A stretch of DNA of 64,000 bases from Prevotella sp. (GTDB lineage: Bacteria; Bacteroidota; Bacteroidia; Bacteroidales; Bacteroidaceae). The translations under genes were made by a program, and so were the position numbers. Where the stretch lies: the NCBI GenBank assembly GCA_021636625.1, contig JAJWLX010000003.1:1-64000 (forward strand), given 5' to 3'. Below are positions 9,826 to 19,366 of the stretch, one piece after another (positions within the stretch are counted from its first letter, which is position 1; every line of letters starts with the position of its first letter). The notes below the pieces were generated by a model, which was given only the letters and a program-made list of their open reading frames with translations, searched no databases and was not told where the DNA came from.

Positions 9826-11127
9826 ATGAAATATTATTCAACAAATAAAAAAGCACCAATCGCCGATTTACACAAGGCGGTAGTTAAAGGTTTGGCAGAA
9901 GACCGTGGTCTCTATATGCCAGAAATCATCAAGAAGTTACCACAGGACTTCTTCGACCATATCGAGAAGCTGAGCTTCCAGGAAATTGCATACCAGGTAG
10001 CTGATGCCTTCTTCGGCGAGGATGTAGATGCTGACTCTTTGAAGAAGATCGTATATGATACCTTGGCATTCGACTGCCCTGTTGTAGAGGTAGAGCCAAA
10101 TATCTACTCTTTGGAGTTGTTCCATGGACCTACTCTCGCCTTCAAGGATGTAGGTGCCCGTTTCATGGCTCGCCTGCTCCAGTATTTCGTTCGTCAGGAA
10201 GGTAAAGAGGAGGTCAACGTTCTCGTAGCAACATCGGGTGATACAGGTTCTGCCGTTGCCAATGGTTTCCTCGGTGTAGAGGGAATCCACGTTTACGTGC
10301 TTTATCCAAAGGGCAAGGTTAGCAAGATTCAGGAGAGCCAGTTCACTACCCTCGGTCAGAACATCACAGCCCTTGAGGTAGATGGCGTTTTCGATGACTG
10401 CCAGGCTTTGGTTAAGTCTGCGTTCATGGACGAGGAGTTGAACAAGCACATGAAGCTGACTTCTGCCAACTCTATCAATGTAGCCCGCTTCTTGCCTCAG
10501 GCATTCTACTATTTCAATGCCTACGCACGTATGAAGGAGAAGGGCTTGGCAGACAAGCTGGTTATCTGCGTACCTAGCGGTAACTTCGGTAACATCACAG
10601 CCGGACTCTTCGGTCATGAAATGGGCTTGCCAATCCATCGCTTCATCGCTGCCAACAATGCCAATGATATCTTCTATGAGTATCTGCAGACTGGCAAGTA
10701 CAATCCACAGCCTAGCAAGCAGACCATCGCCAATGCTATGGACGTGGGTGATCCATCAAACTTTGCCCGCATCTACGACCTCTATAAGGGTAATCACGAT
10801 GCCATCGCTGCATACATCAGCGGAGCTACCTACAAGGATGAGCAGATTGCAGACACAATGAAGAAGTGCTATAACGAGACTAAATATGTACTTGATCCTC
10901 ACGGAGCTTGTGGCTATCAGGCATTGAAGGAGCAGTTGAAGCCAGGTGAGGTCGGTGTGTTCCTGGAAACAGCTCATCCTGCCAAGTTCAAGGAGAAGGT
11001 GGATAGCATCCTCGGAACCGACATCGAGATTCCAGCCCGTCTTGCAGAATTCATGAAGGGTGAGAAGAAGAGCATCCAGATGACCAAGGACTTCGATGCC
11101 TTCAAGAACTTCCTGATGAACGAATAG
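9826..11127 (+). CDS. thrC: Threonine synthase
   Basis: Pyridoxal-phosphate enzyme that converts O-phosphohomoserine to threonine. The 433-residue protein has the N-terminal family opening (MKYYSTNKKAPIADLHKAV), the PLP-lysine motif GPTLAFKDVG near residue 107, the phosphate-binding ATSGDTGSAV and the glycine-rich VPSGNFGNITAG. It is the third gene of the threonine cluster, 92 nt after the mutase-like gene; the gap holds two short near-repeats of the form TAATGATAG and no terminator. Confidence 0.95.
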   Translation: MKYYSTNKKAPIADLHKAVVKGLAEDRGLYMPEIIKKLPQDFFDHIEKLSFQEIAYQVADAFFGEDVDADSLKKIVYDTLAFDCPVVEVEPNIYSLELFHGPTLAFKDVGARFMARLLQYFVRQEGKEEVNVLVATSGDTGSAVANGFLGVEGIHVYVLYPKGKVSKIQESQFTTLGQNITALEVDGVFDDCQALVKSAFMDEELNKHMKLTSANSINVARFLPQAFYYFNAYARMKEKGLADKLVICVPSGNFGNITAGLFGHEMGLPIHRFIAANNANDIFYEYLQTGKYNPQPSKQTIANAMDVGDPSNFARIYDLYKGNHDAIAAYISGATYKDEQIADTMKKCYNETKYVLDPHGACGYQALKEQLKPGEVGVFLETAHPAKFKEKVDSILGTDIEIPARLAEFMKGEKKSIQMTKDFDAFKNFLMNE

Positions 11128-11149
11128 TTTTTCAGACAAATCAGAAAAA

Positions 11150-11845
11150 ATGAAGAAAATAATCATGGGCATTGCCCTATTATCCAGTACCTTTCTGACA
11201 GCGCAGGCACAGTGCTGCCAGAAAGGTTCTTGCCATTCTGAGCAGACTTCCGGCAAGGACTGCTGCACTCAGAAAGGCCTTTACACTACATCCTATGCCG
11301 ATAACCCCAAGTTGGTGAAGAAGGCAGAGAAATGGGCCAAGAAGGGAGCCTGGCGAAACGGATTCACCAAGGCAAACCCTCACGCCAGTGTCAACCTGGT
11401 AGATTTCTACCTGCAGTATCAGAAGAATCCCAAGCAATGGAAGGCGCTCTTCGAATACATCGCCAAGACCGATCTCCTGACGATTCCAAAGGGCAAGCAT
11501 CAGATTCCGGGCTCTGACCTCACCGTCAGCGTAGAAGACAGCCAGAACGGACCGCTGGAGAAGCGACAGAGCGAGAGCCATTACAAGCACATCGACTTCC
11601 AGTATGTCGTAAAGGGCGTGGAGCGATTCGGCATCATCGACCATCTTACCAGCAAGCCCAACTGCCAGTATCGCCCAGACGTGATTCATTATGATTACGA
11701 CCAGTCGAAGGCTCGTTTCTACGACAGCAATCCCAACGAGTTCTTTATCTTCTTCCCCAACGATTGGCACATTGCCAAGATCAACAACGATTCCAACGAT
11801 CAGTCTATTCGTGTAATCGTAATAAAGGTGGATTATGTAGAGTAA
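11150..11845 (+). CDS. Secreted YhcH/YjgK/YiaL family (DUF386) protein
   Basis: A cupin-like protein of the DUF386 family, members of which act in sugar or sialic acid catabolism; the exact reaction is unknown. A signal peptide (MKKIIMGIALLSSTFLTAQA) precedes a cysteine-rich stretch (QCCQKGSCHSEQ...KDCC), and the DUF386 fold follows from about residue 75, with the conserved ESHYKHIDFQYVVKG and FFPNDWHIAKI. Export and the Cys-rich linker are unusual for this normally cytoplasmic family. It starts 22 nt after thrC. Confidence 0.8.
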   Translation: MKKIIMGIALLSSTFLTAQAQCCQKGSCHSEQTSGKDCCTQKGLYTTSYADNPKLVKKAEKWAKKGAWRNGFTKANPHASVNLVDFYLQYQKNPKQWKALFEYIAKTDLLTIPKGKHQIPGSDLTVSVEDSQNGPLEKRQSESHYKHIDFQYVVKGVERFGIIDHLTSKPNCQYRPDVIHYDYDQSKARFYDSNPNEFFIFFPNDWHIAKINNDSNDQSIRVIVIKVDYVE

Positions 11846-11892
11846 AGAAAGATACTTAGAGTATAAAATATTTATTGACGAGAAAAGACATT

Positions 11893-12849
11893 ATGAAGAT
11901 AGTTATTTTAGACGGCTATGCAGCCAATCCAGGTGATCTCGACTATCACCTGCTGGAGCAGCTGGGCGAGGTAGTGGTTTATCCTCGCACATCAGACGCC
12001 GAGAAAGTGGAACGTGCCAAGGATGCAGACATCATCTTGTTAAACAAGGTACAGATGGATGCAGAAACATTGGCGCAGCTTCCTAACTTGAAGTACATTG
12101 GAATCCAGGCTACAGGTTTCAATGTTGTGGATATAGCTGCAGCCAAGAAACAAGGCATCATCGTTACCAACATCCCAGCCTACAGCACGGATAGCGTGGC
12201 ACAGATGACCTTTGCCCTCATCCTCGCTGTTACCAACCGTGTAGAGCATTACACTCAGGAAAACAGAAACGAACGATGGGCATACAACCAGGATTTCTGT
12301 TATTGGGATACACATTTAATTGAACTTGCAGGCAAAAAGCTTGGCATTATGGGATTGGGCAATATCGGTATGAAGGTTGCAAATATCGCCCATCAGTTCG
12401 GTATGGACGTTTGCGCCTGCACCAGCAAGAACGCTTGCGACCTTCCTGAATGGATCCAAAAGGTCAGCAAGGATGGGCTGCTTGCCACAAGTGATGTTCT
12501 CTCCCTGCATTGTCCTCTCTCAGATGACACCTATCACTTTATCAATGAGGAGAGTATCGAAAAGATGAAGGATACGGCCATTCTGGTGAATACCGGTCGC
12601 GGACCATTGGTAGATGAAGAGGCTGTTGCAAAGGCTTTGCACAACCAGAAACTCGGTGCTTATTGTGCGGACGTGATGACTCAGGAACCACCTTCTAAAG
12701 AGAATCCTCTTTTTAAGGAGCCTAATGCCTATCTCACTCCTCACATTGCCTGGGCTACCTTTGAGGCTCGCAAGCGCTTGAATAGACAGGTAGCTGCTAA
12801 CGTAAAGGCTTTCCTTGAGGGAAAACCTATCAATGTGGTGAACCCATAA
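11893..12849 (+). CDS. D-2-hydroxyacid dehydrogenase (NAD-dependent)
   Basis: Reduces 2-oxoacids or oxidises D-2-hydroxyacids; hydroxypyruvate/glycerate is a plausible substrate, but specificity cannot be read. The NAD-binding motif GLGNIGMKVANIAHQFG lies near residue 153. The catalytic Arg is in NTGRGPLVDE, the Glu in QEPPSKENP and the His in PHIAWATFEAR. Its 318 residues are normal. The ATG at 11893 is preferred; an in-frame TTG lies 18 nt upstream. Confidence 0.88.
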   Translation: MKIVILDGYAANPGDLDYHLLEQLGEVVVYPRTSDAEKVERAKDADIILLNKVQMDAETLAQLPNLKYIGIQATGFNVVDIAAAKKQGIIVTNIPAYSTDSVAQMTFALILAVTNRVEHYTQENRNERWAYNQDFCYWDTHLIELAGKKLGIMGLGNIGMKVANIAHQFGMDVCACTSKNACDLPEWIQKVSKDGLLATSDVLSLHCPLSDDTYHFINEESIEKMKDTAILVNTGRGPLVDEEAVAKALHNQKLGAYCADVMTQEPPSKENPLFKEPNAYLTPHIAWATFEARKRLNRQVAANVKAFLEGKPINVVNP

Positions 12850-12879
12850 ATTGTATATTTATTTCAATAAGGCAAAGAA

Positions 12880-12918
12880 ACCGCTTATTCCCTAGATTTT
12901 ATGGGGGATAAGCGGTTT
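12880..12918 (+). terminator. Rho-independent terminator after the dehydrogenase
   Basis: AACCGCTTAT-TCCC pairs with GGGGATAAGCGGTT across a loop of about 12 nt, followed by a T-rich run (12919-12927). Confidence 0.85.
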
Positions 12919-12925
12919 ATTTTTT

Positions 12926-13008
12926 TCCCTTAAGGGAAAATAAAAATATCCTTAAGGAAAAATATATTTTTCTTTAAGGGTAGAAAAACTTTTCCTTAAG
13001 GACATTAT
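12926..13008. repeat. Cluster of CTTAAGG palindromes
   Basis: Four copies of CTTAAGG or CTTTAAGG occur within about 80 bases, each embedded in A/T runs (TTCCCTTAAGGGAA and similar). Neighbouring copies can pair with each other. They lie between convergent genes and may form a second, compound terminator. Confidence 0.6.
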
Positions 13009-13070
13009 TGCAACAGAGTAGCGTTGTATATTTATTTCTTAGATGTAAACATCAGTTATCTCACTGGAAC

Positions 13071-14111
13071 CTATCGTCTTCTTATCAGAATATAGATAAT
13101 AACAGGTGCACCAAAAAGAGGAGTAACGGCATTGAGCGGAACGATTCCACCATCTGATGGCAGTGAACAGAGAAGATTGCATAGAAGGGCAATAGCCGCC
13201 CCCATCAGCATTGTAACTGGCAGAAGCTGTCGATGATTTTCTGTACCAACCAGCAGACGTGCTATATGAGGAGTGGCAAGTCCAATAAAGGCTATAGGAC
13301 CACAAAAGGCAGTAACTACTGCAGTAAGCATACCCATTATGACGAGCAGGGCTATTCGGAGTTTCCTGATAGGAAAACCTAGATTCTCCGCATATTGCTC
13401 CCCCAACAGCAGGGCGTTTAGCGGCTTAATCAATAGAAGGGAAGCCAATAGACCGAGGATGGTAAATGGCACAAACCATCTCACCTCGTCCATAGAAACA
13501 TTGCCAAAACTTCCCATTCCCCATATCAGATAGGATTTCACTCCTTCTGCCGTACTGAAGAAATTCAATAACGAGATGGCGCTGCTGGCAAGATAACCTA
13601 TCATCAAACCGATAATCAGAAGGACTGTATGACTTCTGACAAGGGTAGAGAAAGCTGTAATGATTCCCATCACCAGCATTGCTCCTGCAAAGGCTGACAC
13701 CAGAATTGCCATGAATCCACCAATAGCATAGCCACATTCGCCATCCAGGAAACCCAGACAAAGATGATCCAGACTTATGTTGCCTCCAAAGGCTAACATA
13801 ACGATAGCAACAGCCAATCCTGCTCCACTGCTGATTCCAAAAACATCCGGTCCAGCCAGAGGATTTCGGAAAGCCGTCTGGAGCAGTAAACCGCTTGTGG
13901 CAAGAGCTGCACCAGAAAGCAAAGCTGTGATGGCTTGCGGAAGACGCGATTCGAGGATAATATAGCCATAAGTATCAGAGGCTGTCTGATTCCCCGTCAA
14001 TGCACCGACCACCTCCCTGTAGGGAATGCTGACGCTACCCCATACCAAATTGCCGAAGAACAACAGCATAATGGCAACTGCCAAGACAATAGAGATAATG
14101 ACTTTGTTCAT
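13071..14111 (-). CDS. FecCD-type ABC transporter permease (iron/siderophore/cobalamin)
   Basis: Inner-membrane permease of 346 residues, hydrophobic throughout with about nine or ten membrane segments. The family signature is visible as TSGLLLQTAFRNPLAGPDVFGISSGAG (residues about 67-95, quoted only as landmark within normal length). It starts 5 nt after the binding protein gene, so the two form an operon. No ATPase gene follows: the next gene to the left is on the other strand, so the ATPase must be encoded elsewhere. The ligand cannot be read. Confidence 0.9.
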   Translation of the reverse strand: MNKVIISIVLAVAIMLLFFGNLVWGSVSIPYREVVGALTGNQTASDTYGYIILESRLPQAITALLSGAALATSGLLLQTAFRNPLAGPDVFGISSGAGLAVAIVMLAFGGNISLDHLCLGFLDGECGYAIGGFMAILVSAFAGAMLVMGIITAFSTLVRSHTVLLIIGLMIGYLASSAISLLNFFSTAEGVKSYLIWGMGSFGNVSMDEVRWFVPFTILGLLASLLLIKPLNALLLGEQYAENLGFPIRKLRIALLVIMGMLTAVVTAFCGPIAFIGLATPHIARLLVGTENHRQLLPVTMLMGAAIALLCNLLCSLPSDGGIVPLNAVTPLFGAPVIIYILIRRR

Positions 14112-14116
14112 AGTTT

Positions 14117-15328
14117 CTATTGTAATTGACGATGATAGAATCTCAAGGCTCCCAACATTCTGATATCCTTTGCATACTTCGAGAACTTAGCGTGATCAGC
14201 AGGATGTGAAAGGAGGATAAACTCACGAAGCAGGATTTCAGGATGAAAACTGGTGAGTTCAAAATAGGGTTCTGTACTGGTATCCACCTCGTAAATCTGC
14301 GGATTGGCAAAGCAATGAAGAGCCTTGTAGCCATCATACTCCTGAAGCAATTGGGCACGTGTTAATGGTGCACCACCGAAATACTTGAATGCCCAGACAT
14401 CAATATCCTTGCCTTTTGAAAGAATCTGCTCCGGACTCATCGCAAGACTTCCACTGTGCAAATCGTCTTCAAAGACATAACGGGCGTTGGCATCCTTTAG
14501 CAAAATACCTATAGTACTCTGTCCTCCAGGTACATACCATACGCTTCCCGTTTTTCTTTCGGTCAACACCGACAGACCTTGCGGCAACTTCTTGGCAACA
14601 GCCTTCAGATGTTGATAATCCTGTTCTATGCGCGTAAAGAGCGAGTCTGCATTCTTGTCAAAAAGCATCCCATAAAACTTCATCCATTCTGCTCTCCCCA
14701 ATGGCGAAGTCTCCATATAATCAGCAGCTTCAATGATGGGTATATGAAGTTTATCCAGTTTACCATATCCTCCACTGTTCTCGAAAGGAGAAACCAGGAG
14801 AGCCTCCGGCTTCAAGGAGATGATACGTTCAATATCCGGTTGCATGCTGGAACCACAATCCACCACTCTCTTCCTGATATCTGGAATATTGATATAATTC
14901 ATATCACATACGCCACTAATGGCATTCTTGCAACCCAGTTCATACATCAGCTGACAATGAGGTCCTGTGAAGACCACGCTACTCGTTACCGGTGTGCGGA
15001 CTGTATCTGTAGCGCATCTGGCAGCAGAAGCACGTCGCAGAGCAAGTCGTGTTACTGTTTCATTTCCCTCCTTCCCTTTTGGCACCAGAATGTAGCGATG
15101 CAGAAGAGTTCCCTCTTTCCAGGGATTGGCAAGAATCACCTCAGTATATTCTTCTCCGTGCTTCACCATCGTGAGATGCTGCGCATATTTTAACGGGATG
15201 GTATCCCCTGCATCCACATCATTTCCAGTCTGAGTCTTACTCATCTGACAGGATGCAAAAAGAGAAGCTAGCCCCAAGAACAAAGCTGACTTAAAAAAAC
15301 TATAATTGATAAATATCTGTTTCATCAT
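14117..15328 (-). CDS. ABC transporter substrate-binding lipoprotein (helical-backbone metal receptor type)
   Basis: Periplasmic binding protein partner of the FecCD permease. The N terminus is a lipoprotein signal (LFLGLASLFASC, lipid Cys near residue 27). From about residue 105 it has the helical-backbone binding fold: ELGCKNAISGVCDMN, then IERIISLKPEALLVSPF, and later GQSTIGILLKDANARYVF. At 403 residues it is longer than usual because of an extra N-terminal region. The ligand is probably a ferric siderophore or corrinoid, but this is not proved. Confidence 0.85.
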   Translation of the reverse strand: MMKQIFINYSFFKSALFLGLASLFASCQMSKTQTGNDVDAGDTIPLKYAQHLTMVKHGEEYTEVILANPWKEGTLLHRYILVPKGKEGNETVTRLALRRASAARCATDTVRTPVTSSVVFTGPHCQLMYELGCKNAISGVCDMNYINIPDIRKRVVDCGSSMQPDIERIISLKPEALLVSPFENSGGYGKLDKLHIPIIEAADYMETSPLGRAEWMKFYGMLFDKNADSLFTRIEQDYQHLKAVAKKLPQGLSVLTERKTGSVWYVPGGQSTIGILLKDANARYVFEDDLHSGSLAMSPEQILSKGKDIDVWAFKYFGGAPLTRAQLLQEYDGYKALHCFANPQIYEVDTSTEPYFELTSFHPEILLREFILLSHPADHAKFSKYAKDIRMLGALRFYHRQLQ

Positions 15329-15353
15329 TAAACGTAATTACATAATCTGTCTG

Positions 15354-15384
15354 CAAAAGTACAAAGAAAAAATAAGGCAGACAA
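15354..15384 (-). promoter_or_regulatory. Promoter of the binding protein-permease operon
   Basis: On the minus strand TACTTTTG lies at 15361-15354 and TTG at 15384-15382, with a 20 nt gap. The leader before 15328 is under 30 nt, too short for a cobalamin riboswitch. Confidence 0.75.
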
Positions 15385-15402
15385 GTTTTCTGCAAAAAAA
15401 AT

Positions 15403-15435
15403 GCTCCGGGAAAGTCTTGGAACCTTTCCCGGAGC
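15403..15435 (-). terminator. Terminator of the TPR protein gene
   Basis: A 12-bp perfect stem GCTCCGGGAAAG / CTTTCCCGGAGC with a 9 nt loop, followed on the minus strand by an eight-T run (15401-15393). Confidence 0.92.
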
Positions 15436-15469
15436 AATAATCATTATTTCTAAAAGAGTTCAGGCAATA

Positions 15470-16678
15470 TTACTTGCTCTCTGCCTCAGCCTTCTTGGTC
15501 TCAGCTGCTGTTGGACCATAGTAGCCGTAGTAAGCCTGGTAGCGAGTGTAACCCCAGTTAGCCTGAGCCTTCTCTGGGTCGAGCTCCTTAGCCTTGTCGA
15601 GAACCTTGATTGCCTCCTGGTAAACTACCTTGCGACCATTAGGGTCCTGCAAGTTACCAGCCTTGCTGTTGTAGCAAGCACCGAGGTAAACCAAAACTAC
15701 AACGTTGTCTGGCTTTGCGTCAAGAGCCTGCTTGAGGCAGTTGATAGCATTGTCTGCATCATTCTTCTGGATGAACATCATACCCTTGTTAGCGAGAGCA
15801 ACGAAGTTCTTAGGATTCTTAGCGATAGCACCATCCAAAAGCTCCATCTGCTCCTTCTCCATCTTCAAAGAAGAATACATAGCGTTCAAACCATCGAGGA
15901 TAACCTCGTTAGTCTGGTCCTTATCAAAGAGAGTCTTCAACTTGTTAACGTAAGCCAGAGAATCTTCCTTAGTCTTCAAACCATCCTTCATTACATAGAG
16001 CTTGAGGTTGAGAGCATCCTTAGCCTCCTTCTCGCTTGTCATAGCGATGTCGCAATACTTCTCACAACGAGCAGCATCCTTAGCCTGATAAGCATAACGA
16101 GCAGCGAAGAGAGCTACCTGGCCGATATAATCCTTTTCAGAATCCTTCTGCTTAGCATCAATGCCTGCGAAGAGAGGATCAGAATCTGTATCGAGGAAAG
16201 CACCCCAGTACTTCAAAACCTCATCAGCCTTATTGTTCTGAGCTGCAGTCTGACCAGCGTTTACGAGCTGCTGACGAGCACCCCAAACACGTGATGCATT
16301 GCCATTGAACTTAGGAGCAACCTTACCCTTAGCATTAGGAAGCTGATCGTACTTATAGCACTCAATAGCATTCATCAATGCATTGTAAGCACCCTCATTC
16401 ATAGCATTCTCATCAACAGGATCATTCTTCTTCATGATCTGGTTGGTCTGCTGGATACTCTGCTGGTCGTTGAAAGCCTTCATACCGAGGTCAACAAGCT
16501 TGTTGTAAGCCTTTGCCTTCTCAGCATTGTCAGCCAACTGACCCAAATTCTGCTTAACCAAAGCCTCAGCCTCAGCATAAGTCTTAGCCTTCAGCACTGC
16601 CTTGAGGGCATCGCTGTCTCCTGCGAATGCTGATGTGGTACCTAGTACCATCATAGCAGCAACGATTAACTTTTTCAT
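15470..16678 (-). CDS. Exported TPR-repeat protein
   Basis: A 402-residue secreted protein with signal peptide MKKLIVAAMMVLGTTSAFA. Much of the remainder is helical; tetratricopeptide repeats are clearest at about residues 265-345 (NFVALANKGMMFIQKNDADN, then a repeat beginning PDNVVVLVYLGACYNSKAGN). It is rich in Ala and Lys and ends in a charged tail. Such Bacteroidota proteins usually act as periplasmic scaffolds; no specific partner is visible. It stands alone between gyrA and a strong terminator. Confidence 0.8.
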   Translation of the reverse strand: MKKLIVAAMMVLGTTSAFAGDSDALKAVLKAKTYAEAEALVKQNLGQLADNAEKAKAYNKLVDLGMKAFNDQQSIQQTNQIMKKNDPVDENAMNEGAYNALMNAIECYKYDQLPNAKGKVAPKFNGNASRVWGARQQLVNAGQTAAQNNKADEVLKYWGAFLDTDSDPLFAGIDAKQKDSEKDYIGQVALFAARYAYQAKDAARCEKYCDIAMTSEKEAKDALNLKLYVMKDGLKTKEDSLAYVNKLKTLFDKDQTNEVILDGLNAMYSSLKMEKEQMELLDGAIAKNPKNFVALANKGMMFIQKNDADNAINCLKQALDAKPDNVVVLVYLGACYNSKAGNLQDPNGRKVVYQEAIKVLDKAKELDPEKAQANWGYTRYQAYYGYYGPTAAETKKAEAESK

Positions 16679-16747
16679 TTTGTTTAAAGTTTAAAAAGTT
16701 GAAATTTATAATTCTTTACGCGTCTTCAATATCATGAGAACGAGTGT

Positions 16748-19366
16748 TCAGGATATTACTCCTGAACACTCGTCTTCGTTATTCTCTAACTCAGTTTCAG
16801 CCTCGACTACTTCTTCTGCAGTCTTGGCACCTACTGTGTCATTCTCAATCTCCTCGCTCTTCTTGGCCCAGGCAGAACGGCTCTCCTCCTCTACCGAAGC
16901 TTCAAGCTCTGAGCTCATCACCTTACATACGCTGGCGATGACATCATTCTTCTTAGCCAGATTGATGAGACGAACACCCTGAGTTGCACGACCCATCACA
17001 CGGCAGTCTGCCACTGCAAGACGAATCACGATACCACTCTGGTTGATGATCATCAGGTCGTTTTCATCAGTAACGTTCTTGATAGCAACCAGACGACCGG
17101 TCTTTTCGGTGATGTTGAGTGTCTTCACACCCTTACCACCACGGTTGGTTACACGGTAATCAACTACGTCTGAACGCTTACCATAACCCTGCTCACTTAC
17201 TACCATGACCGTCTCCTTCTCAGGATCATTGACTACAATCATACCAATCAATGCATCATCACCCTCATCGAGACGCATACCACGAACACCGGTAGAAGTA
17301 CGTCCCATGGTGCGGATCTGATTCTCATCGAAACGAACGGCACGACCATTGCGGTTAGCGAGAATCAACTCATTATGGCCATTGGTCAAGCGAACATCTA
17401 CCACCTCATCGCCTTCAACGATATTGATGGCAATCACACCGTTGGCACGAGGACGAGAGTATGCTTCCAGACAGGTCTTCTTGACGGTACCATTCTTGGT
17501 AGCGAAGACTACATAGTGGCTGTTGATGAACTCTGCATCATTCAATCCCTTCAATCGGAGGAATGCATTCACCTGATCATCGCTCTCAATGTTGAGGAGG
17601 TTCTGGATTGCACGACCCTTTGAATTGCGGTCACCCTCTGGAATCTCGTAACACTTCAGCCAGTAGCAACGGCCCTTCTTGGTGAAGAACAGCATAGTCT
17701 GGTGCATGGTTGCAGGATAGATATACTCAGTGAAGTCCTTATCACGAGTGCGGGCACCCTTGGCACCAACGCCACCGCGAGCCTGCTCACGGAACTCTGA
17801 CAATGGAGTACGCTTGATGTATCCGAGATGACTGACAGTGATTACCACTGGGTCGTTTGGATAGAAGTCCTCTGGATTAAACTCATGATCGTCTGGCTTG
17901 ATCATTGTACGACGTGCATCGCCATACTTCTCCTTCACCTCATTGAGTTCATCCTTCATCACCTTCTTGCAAAGTTCTGGATCGTTCAAGATCTGGTTCA
18001 AGTAGTCGATGGTCTTCATCAGCTCATTGAACTCGTTATGCAACTGCTCCAGACGCAAGCCTGTCAACTGGCTGAGGCGCATATCAACGATAGCCTTACT
18101 CTGCAGTTCGTCGAGTTCGAAACGCTTCTCCAAGTTGCGCTGAGCATCAGAAGGAGTCTTGCTGGCACGGATGATATGAACCACCTCATCAATATTATCG
18201 CAGGCGATAATCAATCCCTCGAGGATATGAGCACGCTCCTGTGCCTTCTTCAATTCAAACTGAGTACGGCGGATGGTAACATCGTGACGATGGTCAACGA
18301 AGTACTTCACGCATTCCTTCAAGCTCAAAAGGCGTGGACGTCCATTAACAAGAGCGATGCAATTTACTGAGAATGAACTCTGAAGAGCTGTCAACTTGAA
18401 GAGTTTGTTCAAGAGAACATTAGCATTCGCATCACGCTTTACATCAACCACGATACGCATACCCTGGCGGCCAGACTCATCGTTAACATTGGCAATACCA
18501 TCCACTCTGCCTTCCTTGGCAAGATCAGCAATAGCCATCACGAGCTGCTCCTTGTTGACACCATAAGGAATCTCTGTGATGACAATCTTATCATGATTTT
18601 CACCAGACTCGATTTCTGCTGTAGCACGTACCACAATTCTACCCTTACCGGTCTCGTAGGCATCCTTCACTCCCTGGATACCATAGATGGTAGCACCAGT
18701 AGGGAAATCAGGAGCAGGGATATACTGCATCAAGCCGTCTGTATCAATATCATTATTGTCGATGTAAGCACAGCAGCCATCAATTACTTCACCCAGGTTG
18801 TGGGTAGGAATATTGGTAGCCATACCTACAGCAATACCGTTACCGCCATTTACCAGCAGATTAGGAATCTTGGTAGGCATTACGGAAGGTTCCTGGAGTG
18901 TGTCGTCGAAGTTGTTCATCATATCAACGGTCTCCTTGTCAAGGTCGTCCATGATGTGCTCACCCATCTTAGAGAGTCGGCACTCTGTATAACGCATCGC
19001 TGCAGGAGAGTCTCCATCTACAGAACCGAAGTTACCCTGTCCATCAATCAGAGTGTAACGCATGTTCCACTCCTGACCCATACGAACCAAGGCACCATAC
19101 ACAGAAGAGTCACCATGTGGGTGGTACTTACCAAGTACCTCACCAACTACGCGGGCACACTTCTTGTAAGGTTTATCACTGGTGTTTCCAATACCGAGCA
19201 TACCATAGAGAATACGGCGGTGCACAGGCTTGAAACCATCGCGTACATCAGGGAGGGCACGAGCTACGATAACTGACATCGAATAATCGATGTAGCTCGA
19301 CTTCATCTCCTCCTCAATGTTGATTTTCATGATTCTATCATGATCCATTGTCTGATTTTCGTCCAT
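16748..19366 (-). CDS. gyrA: DNA gyrase subunit A
   Basis: Breakage-reunion subunit of type II topoisomerase. The N-terminal block DYSMSVIVARALPDVRDG is classic, the quinolone-region motif HPHGDSSVYG lies near residues 82-91, and the catalytic tyrosine is Tyr126 in AAMRYTECR. The C-terminal DNA-wrapping beta-pinwheel has repeated phrases such as RTMGRTSTGVRGMRL and a GyrA-box-like NRGGKG, ending in an acidic tail. Its 872 residues are normal. gyrB is not nearby. Confidence 0.95.
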   Translation of the reverse strand: MDENQTMDHDRIMKINIEEEMKSSYIDYSMSVIVARALPDVRDGFKPVHRRILYGMLGIGNTSDKPYKKCARVVGEVLGKYHPHGDSSVYGALVRMGQEWNMRYTLIDGQGNFGSVDGDSPAAMRYTECRLSKMGEHIMDDLDKETVDMMNNFDDTLQEPSVMPTKIPNLLVNGGNGIAVGMATNIPTHNLGEVIDGCCAYIDNNDIDTDGLMQYIPAPDFPTGATIYGIQGVKDAYETGKGRIVVRATAEIESGENHDKIVITEIPYGVNKEQLVMAIADLAKEGRVDGIANVNDESGRQGMRIVVDVKRDANANVLLNKLFKLTALQSSFSVNCIALVNGRPRLLSLKECVKYFVDHRHDVTIRRTQFELKKAQERAHILEGLIIACDNIDEVVHIIRASKTPSDAQRNLEKRFELDELQSKAIVDMRLSQLTGLRLEQLHNEFNELMKTIDYLNQILNDPELCKKVMKDELNEVKEKYGDARRTMIKPDDHEFNPEDFYPNDPVVITVSHLGYIKRTPLSEFREQARGGVGAKGARTRDKDFTEYIYPATMHQTMLFFTKKGRCYWLKCYEIPEGDRNSKGRAIQNLLNIESDDQVNAFLRLKGLNDAEFINSHYVVFATKNGTVKKTCLEAYSRPRANGVIAINIVEGDEVVDVRLTNGHNELILANRNGRAVRFDENQIRTMGRTSTGVRGMRLDEGDDALIGMIVVNDPEKETVMVVSEQGYGKRSDVVDYRVTNRGGKGVKTLNITEKTGRLVAIKNVTDENDLMIINQSGIVIRLAVADCRVMGRATQGVRLINLAKKNDVIASVCKVMSSELEASVEEESRSAWAKKSEEIENDTVGAKTAEEVVEAETELENNEDECSGVIS

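Noticed and set aside
15329..15400. Cobalamin riboswitch before the ABC binding protein
   Set aside because: The promoter leaves under 30 nt of leader, too short for any known riboswitch.
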